Source: Pradoshia sp. D12 | Lineage (GTDB): Bacteria > Bacillota > Bacilli > Bacillales > Pradoshiaceae | Direction of reading: 5' to 3' | DNA: 64,000 nucleotides | Assembly (NCBI RefSeq): GCF_008935075.1 | Contig: NZ_CP044545.1 | Location: 3,847,587-3,911,586 of the forward strand | Shown here: positions 58,867 through 64,000 of the stretch, in pieces | How positions within the stretch are numbered: the stretch's first letter is position 1 | Layout: each line of letters opens with the position of its first letter | Made by a program: the position numbers and the translations under genes | Notes under the pieces: model-generated | Told to the model about the DNA's origin: nothing | The model's input: the letters and a program-made list of their open reading frames with translations, nothing else | Databases searched by the model: none

Positions 58867-59346
58867 TTACTTATGATATGGTTCCCCTCGATTAATCCGA
58901 AACGCGCGATACACCTGCTCCACTAAAATCAGCCTCATCAGCTGGTGAGGGAAGGTCATTTTCGAAAAAGACAGGGTGTCATTTGCTCTTTTCATTACAT
59001 CTTTACTTAGTCCAAGCGATCCGCCAATGACAAAGGCTATCTTGCTTTTTCCGTAGGTGGCGAGTTTATCTATTGTTTCTGCAAGTTCTTCAGATGATTT
59101 CATTTTCCCCTCAATCGCCAAAGCAATAACATGAGTATCGTCAGAAATTTTTGCGAGGATTCGCTCTCCTTCTTTCGCCTTGACTTGCAGCATCTCCATC
59201 TCACTTAATGTTTCAGGTGCTTTCTCATCGGGTATTTCAATTATGTCTATTTTGGCATAGGCCGATAATCTTTTTACATATTCTCCGATACCCTGTTTTA
59301 AATATTTCTCCTTCAATTTACCTACAGTTATTATCGAGATATTCAC
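58867..59346 (-). CDS. rlmH: 23S rRNA (pseudouridine1915-N3)-methyltransferase RlmH
   Basis: A SPOUT-class methyltransferase that methylates pseudouridine 1915 in helix 69 of 23S rRNA. 159 residues with the C-terminal knot: [10 protein letters not shown] (about 104-113) and [19 protein letters not shown] at the end, both family-defining. The start is GTG, with GAGGG 6 nt before it. Two DnaA boxes lie just upstream. The position after htrA and before the yyd region is conserved in Bacillaceae. Confidence 0.95.
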   Translation of the reverse strand: MNISIITVGKLKEKYLKQGIGEYVKRLSAYAKIDIIEIPDEKAPETLSEMEMLQVKAKEGERILAKISDDTHVIALAIEGKMKSSEELAETIDKLATYGKSKIAFVIGGSLGLSKDVMKRANDTLSFSKMTFPHQLMRLILVEQVYRAFRINRGEPYHK

Positions 59347-59371
59347 ATGTTACCCTCACTTTACAAACATT

Positions 59372-59465
59372 TTATCCACAGGAGTTATCCACATATACAC
59401 AACCATCGTCCACATATTGTGCCCGAATATTAGTTCGCCACAATATATACAGCAGGTTGTCCACA
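59372..59465. promoter_or_regulatory. cluster of DnaA boxes upstream of rlmH
   Basis: TTATCCACA occurs twice, perfectly, at 59372-59380 and 59385-59393. TTGTCCACA (one mismatch) lies at 59457-59465 and TCGTCCACA (two mismatches) at 59406-59414, all on the same strand. It overlaps the probable rlmH promoter and the 3-prime end of the CxxH/CxxC gene. Confidence 0.75.
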
Positions 59466-59612
59466 GTATTCACAGGTGAATTCATTAGAATTGTTAGTAA
59501 CTTCTTTATTTTCTTCCTCTGAAATCATATTTATAAAAGGAGGGACTTCCGTCTCATCCACGATTGTATCAAGTCCAACTTCTACATGATCTTTACAGCA
59601 ATAAATTTTCAT
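59430..59612 (-). CDS. CxxH/CxxC small protein
   Basis: A 60-residue protein with CCKDH at residues 5-9 (CxxH) and CEYCGQP near 47-53 (CxxC), a probable zinc-ribbon-like metal-binding pair. It corresponds to the small CxxH/CxxC proteins found next to rlmH in many Bacillaceae. The start at 59612 is chosen because AAGGAG lies 7 nt before it; another Met two codons earlier is too close. Function unknown. Confidence 0.85.
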   Translation of the reverse strand: MKIYCCKDHVEVGLDTIVDETEVPPFINMISEEENKEVTNNSNEFTCEYCGQPAVYIVAN

Positions 59613-59673
59613 ATTCATTCTCCTTTTCTTGTTGTCTTTTGTAATATCTGCTTCATTTTAAGCCCGCATATTT

Positions 59674-59703
59674 AAAGCAGGGAATTTGGAATCCCCTGCT
59701 TTC
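59674..59703 (-). terminator. terminator after htrA
   Basis: AAAGCAGGGGA / TTCCCTGCTTT stem on the minus strand, one bulge, followed by AAATATG; weak T-run. Confidence 0.65.
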
Positions 59704-59716
59704 GTACCTAACTATA

Positions 59717-60916
59717 TCACATTTGGGCTTCAATCAATGTCATTTCGGTTGACGCTTTTTGTCCATTCCTATAGTATGTCACTTTCATTTTATCGCCAAT
59801 CTGCTTATTTACATATAAATGTTTACGGAGCTCCGGAACATTAGCGATTTTCTTCCCATCCAGCTCCACAATGACATCGAACTCCTTTAACCCGGCTTTA
59901 GCAGCCGGAGAACCTGGTTCAATACTTGTAATGACGACACCTTCTGTCACACCAGTAGGTAATTTCAATGTTTCCTGCCTCTGATAATTGGTCACTTCAT
60001 TCAAGGAACGAAGACTAGTTCCCATATAAGCCCGTTTCACTTTTCCATGTGCCTCTAAATCCTCAATAATCGGTATAGCATAATTGCTTGGAATCGATAA
60101 TCCAATTCCCTCAACGGATGACTCGGCTATTTTCATGGAGTTTATCCCAATCACTTGGCCGCCTATATTAATTAAAGCACCTCCGCTATTCCCTGGGTTA
60201 ATCGCTGCATCTGTCTGAATAACCTCTGCATTCCAGTCCTCCACACCATCTGAATTCACATCAATCGGTATAGTTCTGTTCAAACCCGAGATAATCCCTT
60301 GGGTCACGGATCCGGAGAAATTCAAACCTAGTGGATTACCAATTGCAATAACTGGTTCTCCGGCTTTTAATTTATCAGAATTACCAAATTCAGCAACTAC
60401 ATCAATACCCTTATCATCTATTTGGATAACAGCTAAATCTGTCCATATGTCGCTTCCTAAAAGTTCTGCCTTTGTTTTAGTACCATCAGCTAAAGTAACC
60501 TCTAAGGAAGATGCACCCTCCACCACATGATTATTGGTAACGATAAACGCTTTTCCATTCTCCTTTTTATAGATGACTCCTGAGCCTGTGCCTGCCTCCT
60601 GAGTTTCATTAAAAAAATCAGAGCCTTGGATATTTGTAATCCCGATTACCGCGTCTCCCGTTTTTTCAACAGCTTTAGTAACGTCAGTCGTCACATCCAT
60701 AGAAACATTTTGAGTCAATTTGGATGCATCATTACCGTTATTTGTACTAGTATTCTGATTTAATCCATTATTATTCAAGTTGCCTGTCAATAGAAGGACT
60801 AATAATGCACCAATAATAGCACCAATTAAACCAGAGAGAAAATAGCCTGCTTTACTTCCTTTTCGTTTAGTTTGCTGTTGTTCTGACTGATTATAATCTT
60901 GATCATAATAGCCCAT
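59717..60916 (-). CDS. htrC: HtrA/DegP-type serine protease
   Basis: A membrane-anchored quality-control protease: cytoplasmic N-terminus, one transmembrane helix (about 25-45), trypsin-like domain with His130 (TNNHVV), Asp160 (WTDLAV) and Ser244 (NPGNSGGAL), then one PDZ domain (about 300-395). 399 residues. It lies downstream of walJ, as YyxA/HtrC does in B. subtilis, separated here by a terminator and about 200 bp, so it has its own promoter. Confidence 0.94.
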   Translation of the reverse strand: MGYYDQDYNQSEQQQTKRKGSKAGYFLSGLIGAIIGALLVLLLTGNLNNNGLNQNTSTNNGNDASKLTQNVSMDVTTDVTKAVEKTGDAVIGITNIQGSDFFNETQEAGTGSGVIYKKENGKAFIVTNNHVVEGASSLEVTLADGTKTKAELLGSDIWTDLAVIQIDDKGIDVVAEFGNSDKLKAGEPVIAIGNPLGLNFSGSVTQGIISGLNRTIPIDVNSDGVEDWNAEVIQTDAAINPGNSGGALINIGGQVIGINSMKIAESSVEGIGLSIPSNYAIPIIEDLEAHGKVKRAYMGTSLRSLNEVTNYQRQETLKLPTGVTEGVVITSIEPGSPAAKAGLKEFDVIVELDGKKIANVPELRKHLYVNKQIGDKMKVTYYRNGQKASTEMTLIEAQM

Positions 60917-61082
60917 TTGCCAACATTCCCTTCACTATTTACTTATGTAGGTCTAGTATTTGTTGTTTTCCATTTTATAAACAAAAACAGCATCGAAAGG
61001 AAATTCTTGTTGCAGAGTTTAATGATATGTTTAATAACTAGTGAGTATTCTCCAACCTTTACCAACATTATATATATTACCT

Positions 61083-61113
61083 AAAAAAATAACAGAGGAA
61101 ACCTCCTCTGTTA
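61083..61113 (-). terminator. terminator after walJ
   Basis: AACAGAGG / CCTCTGTT stem overlapping the walJ stop codon, with T7 on the minus strand. Confidence 0.9.
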
Positions 61114-61905
61114 AACAAGTATTAATTCAGTTGGTTCGTTAGGATCCGTATCATACAGGCTAAATTGCTCTCCCGCTCTGATCCCTTTTGTTTCAAGTGT
61201 TTGACTGACAGACATACGTGCCAGATCCTTCATATTATTGTCCTTACTTAAATGAGCCAGATAAAACCGTTTTGTACAGTCACCCGCAACTTCACTCATG
61301 GCTATAGCAGCATCCTCATTACAAACATGGCCTACATCGCTTAGTATCCGACGCTTTACACTCCATGGATATCGACCCATGCGGAGCATACTTACATCAT
61401 GATTGCTCTCAAAGATGTACACATCTGCATTTTTAATAATGCCCTTCATTCGATCACTTACATACCCCGTATCTGTAATTGTCACCAGTTTCTTACCATC
61501 CTGGTGAAATACATAAAACATCGGCTCTGCCGCATCGTGCGAAACACCAAAGGACTCTACATCAAGGTTGCCAAATGACTTAACGGTCTCCATTCCAAAT
61601 TCAAATTTTAAATCTGTAGGAATTTCGCCAATTAACCCATCCATTGCTCTCCATGTGTTGGCATTTGCATAAATAGGCAGCTGATATTTACGAGCCATAA
61701 TACCAAGCCCTTTTATATGGTCACTGTGCTCATGTGTCACAAAAATTCCTGATAAATCCTCAGGCCTTTTATCAATTTTATTTAATAGCTCGGTCATTTT
61801 TTTGCCGCTTAAACCAGCGTCCACTAAAAATGAATGCTCTCCTGATTCCACATAGAGTGAATTCCCCGTGCTTCCACTGGCTAGAACGCTAAATTTCATC
61901 GACAT
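61111..61905 (-). CDS. walJ: WalJ (YycJ) metallo-beta-lactamase-fold hydrolase
   Basis: A 264-residue MBL-fold protein encoded in the WalRK operon. The metal-binding motif HEHSDHIKG (about 57-65) and later His/Asp ligands ([19 protein letters not shown]) are intact. Proposed to act in DNA repair as a 5'-3' exonuclease and to coordinate replication with cell-wall synthesis; the exact substrate is debated. 6 nt after walI. Confidence 0.94.
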   Translation of the reverse strand: MSMKFSVLASGSTGNSLYVESGEHSFLVDAGLSGKKMTELLNKIDKRPEDLSGIFVTHEHSDHIKGLGIMARKYQLPIYANANTWRAMDGLIGEIPTDLKFEFGMETVKSFGNLDVESFGVSHDAAEPMFYVFHQDGKKLVTITDTGYVSDRMKGIIKNADVYIFESNHDVSMLRMGRYPWSVKRRILSDVGHVCNEDAAIAMSEVAGDCTKRFYLAHLSKDNNMKDLARMSVSQTLETKGIRAGEQFSLYDTDPNEPTELILV

Positions 61906-61911
61906 TCTTCC

Positions 61912-62706
61912 TCACTCCGTTACATTTCCTTCTTCTGTATTCAGCACTTGTCCTTCAATACCATTTACGAAATAATCCTCTTGCTTATTTACTGTAAAAT
62001 GCCATGTTGGTACAAGGACAAGCACTTTTGATTCTGATACTTCTATTAAGGTATAAAAACCAAGCTCTCCCTTTGAAACTTCACTTCCAGATGACAAGTA
62101 TCCTCCATTCAACAGACTTTCTACTGCTTGAATTGGCGGATTAATCTCTTGGTTTTCATTAAATTCCTCAATATCATCGAGGTGTGTTTGTATATACGAA
62201 ATTACTTCATCATTTTCATTAAGCGTAAATATTAAGGCGCCGTTTTTATTATTAAAAAGTAAACGGCTTTTGTAGGTTTGATAATATGTTATTGTCCCAT
62301 CTTCTTTACGCCAAAATTTATACTCATCTCCCGAATATACATTTTTGTTAATGAAGCTTTCCAGCTCAAAATATTTCCCTTCACCAGTACCAATTTTAAT
62401 TGGTTTATCCAGCGTCGATCGAATGGTTCTTTTATTATCAATAATTAAGGTTTGATTTTTGAGGGTATTTAATTCCTCTTTACTGAATTCCTTAGGCTTA
62501 GCACTTATCGTCTTTTCACTTACTCTTTCCTGAGTTCCTACATGATACTTGATTCCCTCAGCCTTTAGCCTTTCTTCAATGGTTGAATCCGAATCCTTAT
62601 TGATTTCAAGCTTTGCTGCCCTAAAATCCAGGAACTGATATAGGAGGAATACATCCAGAATTAGAAACACAACAATAAATAAACCTTTTGTTTTATTCCA
62701 ATCCAT
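61912..62706 (-). CDS. walI: WalI (YycI), WalK-regulatory protein
   Basis: A 264-residue membrane-anchored extracytoplasmic protein: short cytoplasmic N-terminus, helix at about 7-26 (GLFIVVFLILDVFLLYQFL), then the YycI fold outside. With WalH it restrains the kinase WalK. It overlaps walH by 14 nt. Confidence 0.94.
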   Translation of the reverse strand: MDWNKTKGLFIVVFLILDVFLLYQFLDFRAAKLEINKDSDSTIEERLKAEGIKYHVGTQERVSEKTISAKPKEFSKEELNTLKNQTLIIDNKRTIRSTLDKPIKIGTGEGKYFELESFINKNVYSGDEYKFWRKEDGTITYYQTYKSRLLFNNKNGALIFTLNENDEVISYIQTHLDDIEEFNENQEINPPIQAVESLLNGGYLSSGSEVSKGELGFYTLIEVSESKVLVLVPTWHFTVNKQEDYFVNGIEGQVLNTEEGNVTE

Positions 62707-63997
62707 CCATAAGTCCTCCTAAATCCTTTTCGGGAATCTCCATCCAGCTGCCACCATACTGATAGTACCAGACAGGTTTCAATTCCAAAAGAGTCGTGCC
62801 TGAATTATCATCATAAATTAGCTTATAGCCGACAGTCATATCCGTAAGTTTATTTGCATCATATTGTTTACCCATACCGTTTTTGAAGGACTTTAAAGCT
62901 TCATTTGCAGAAGGAAGAGTAACTGCGCTTTGATCCAAGGGCTCATCCACAAGATTAAAATAGGAACGTTCATATCTCTTCACATTTTGAGTTCCATATT
63001 CCAGGTGAATTTCAGTCATACCTTCCTCATTAAATACAGGAAGTCCATCAATATATAAACGGAAAGCGACTTCTCTGCTAAACTCATCTAATGACGCATA
63101 CCGGTGGCGTGTATCCCAACCGGCATGAATATTGATAAATTCTATGCTGCTTTGCAATATATGAGTTTCCAGCTTTTTCTCATCTTTGGCACCGACAACA
63201 AGATTTTTGTATTCAATCATTGATGTCTTTGGGTTCTTTTTCATTATACTCAATCCATCGGTATAGATATCCCCTTCCTGCTTAACAGTGCTTGGTCTGA
63301 TAAACAGAGCTTCCTTAAAGCTTTTCACATCAGTAGCTTTTGTTAGAAAATCATATTTACTTACTTTTATTTCGCCGGATGGAACCAGGATTGAGTTAGT
63401 TTCTGATAATTTCAGCTTTGTGTAGGGTTTTAGATTTTCAACCCTCGCGTACTCTTTTGTGAAGTCTTCAATCAAACTTTTATCAACGGATGCTTCAATG
63501 ACTGTTTTCTTTTCACTAGAAACAAAGTAGATAGAATCATTATCGGTATGAATAATAACCCTGTCAAATTTAACATTTGGCAACTCATTATCTTCTATTT
63601 TTAAATAATTTTTATAAAAAGACAGCGGAACGATATCATTAAATATTAATTCAATGAATCCATCCTTCTCACTAAACTTATTGATAGCAGCAGTATTTTT
63701 ATACTTTGATGATTGATCCTGAAAGTTAAACATATTCCATTTTTTTATGGAGTTGATTGCTTGTGTAATCATTTCCTCAGAGTAAGTTCCATAGGATAAA
63801 TTACCTTTATGATAAATCATTTTTGTTGGCTTTACGACTTCATCGGGTTCAAGATTACTGAAGATTTTCTCCTGAACATAGTTTGTATTCTCCGTCTCGT
63901 TATAGGTTGGCTGATAAAACCAATATGACCAAGTCAAAAGGCCACTTATCAAAATGAGGGACACCAATAAGATATTTTTAAATCCTTCCCAGCTCAT
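62693..63997 (-). CDS. walH: WalH (YycH), WalK-regulatory protein
   Basis: 434 residues: N-terminal helix at about 8-26, then a large extracytoplasmic YycH domain. Forms a complex with WalI and the kinase WalK and adjusts WalRK output for autolysins and wall turnover. The ATG is 3 nt from the window edge, so the ribosome site is not seen; the N-terminus MSWEGFKNILL matches the family start. walK and walR should lie beyond the edge. Confidence 0.92.
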   Translation of the reverse strand: MSWEGFKNILLVSLILISGLLTWSYWFYQPTYNETENTNYVQEKIFSNLEPDEVVKPTKMIYHKGNLSYGTYSEEMITQAINSIKKWNMFNFQDQSSKYKNTAAINKFSEKDGFIELIFNDIVPLSFYKNYLKIEDNELPNVKFDRVIIHTDNDSIYFVSSEKKTVIEASVDKSLIEDFTKEYARVENLKPYTKLKLSETNSILVPSGEIKVSKYDFLTKATDVKSFKEALFIRPSTVKQEGDIYTDGLSIMKKNPKTSMIEYKNLVVGAKDEKKLETHILQSSIEFINIHAGWDTRHRYASLDEFSREVAFRLYIDGLPVFNEEGMTEIHLEYGTQNVKRYERSYFNLVDEPLDQSAVTLPSANEALKSFKNGMGKQYDANKLTDMTVGYKLIYDDNSGTTLLELKPVWYYQYGGSWMEIPEKDLGGLMDGLE

Positions 63998-64000
63998 TCC

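Noticed and set aside
59372-59465. Chromosomal replication origin
   Set aside because: Only two perfect DnaA boxes, no dnaA or rpmH neighbour and no AT-rich unwinding element; gene order places oriC well beyond the right edge.

Overview
The window is one contiguous piece of a low-GC Gram-positive chromosome, almost certainly a Bacillaceae member. Shine-Dalgarno sites are strong, intrinsic terminators are T-rich, and there is a SAM-I riboswitch, CcpA-type cre sites and a Fur box. The right end carries the conserved block walH-walI-walJ-htrA-CxxH/CxxC protein-rlmH, which in Bacillus lies left of oriC and is transcribed away from it, so the origin is probably some tens of kb beyond base 64000. 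The genus cannot be fixed from the window. I see no rRNA, tRNA, CRISPR array, prophage or intact insertion sequence.

Layout, left to right. 0-3.2 kb: two SAM-dependent methyltransferases, a small Gly/aromatic-rich protein and a YhhN membrane protein. 3.2-8.3 kb: a deoxynucleoside salvage operon (pdp-deoC-cdd-nupC) behind its regulator DeoR, with DeoR half-sites and a cre-like site in the promoter. 8.3-11.1 kb: purU and a cytoplasmic alpha-amylase. 11.1-15.1 kb: a Fur-controlled ferric-siderophore ABC transporter with a divergent binding lipoprotein. 15.1-17.1 kb: a nitrilase-family amidase that appears to start at CTG, and a first galE. 17.3-21.5 kb: a SAM-riboswitch-controlled metNPQ methionine transporter with an M20 amidohydrolase at the operon end. 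21.6-27.3 kb: a large unrecognised membrane-anchored protein, a two-gene polar amino-acid ABC transporter whose first gene fuses binding protein and permease, and uppP.

27.4-33.0 kb is the most interesting part. A Bce-type peptide-antibiotic sensing and detoxification module (response regulator, intramembrane-sensing kinase, ATPase, 10-TM permease) is followed by four tandem very small genes on the opposite strand. These encode 21-26-residue cationic hydrophobic peptides related to one another, with invariant Lys2, Phe8 and Lys11 and no acidic residue. Each has its own ribosome binding site, and they share one promoter region containing a repeated 10-mer. I know of no described family that they match. 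They could be leaderless peptides (bacteriocin or toxin-like) or tiny membrane partners of the Bce transporter.

33.0-36.7 kb: a glycerate-use cassette (CdaR regulator, GntP permease, glycerate kinase) with a perfect 11-bp-arm palindrome in front of the permease. 36.7-37.6 kb: a non-coding region with a Bacillaceae-type dispersed GC-rich repeat inside a pair of inverted termini. 37.6-43.7 kb: a secreted double-domain nucleotidase, MsrAB, a hot-dog thioesterase and a membrane protein. 43.9-46.9 kb: an unknown protein and a four-gene operon with a glutathionylspermidine-synthase-like ATP-grasp ligase, a DUF350 membrane protein and a Cys-containing acidic lipoprotein. 47.2-54.1 kb: a galactose regulon (sodium symporter, GalR-type repressor, galK-galE-galT) with repeated TTTAGTAAA-type operators and a cre-like site at each promoter. 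54.2-58.6 kb: an SDR reductase, an unknown protein, NADP-type glutamate dehydrogenase and a YczE/YyaS membrane protein. 58.9-64 kb: rlmH through walH, with two perfect DnaA boxes in front of rlmH.
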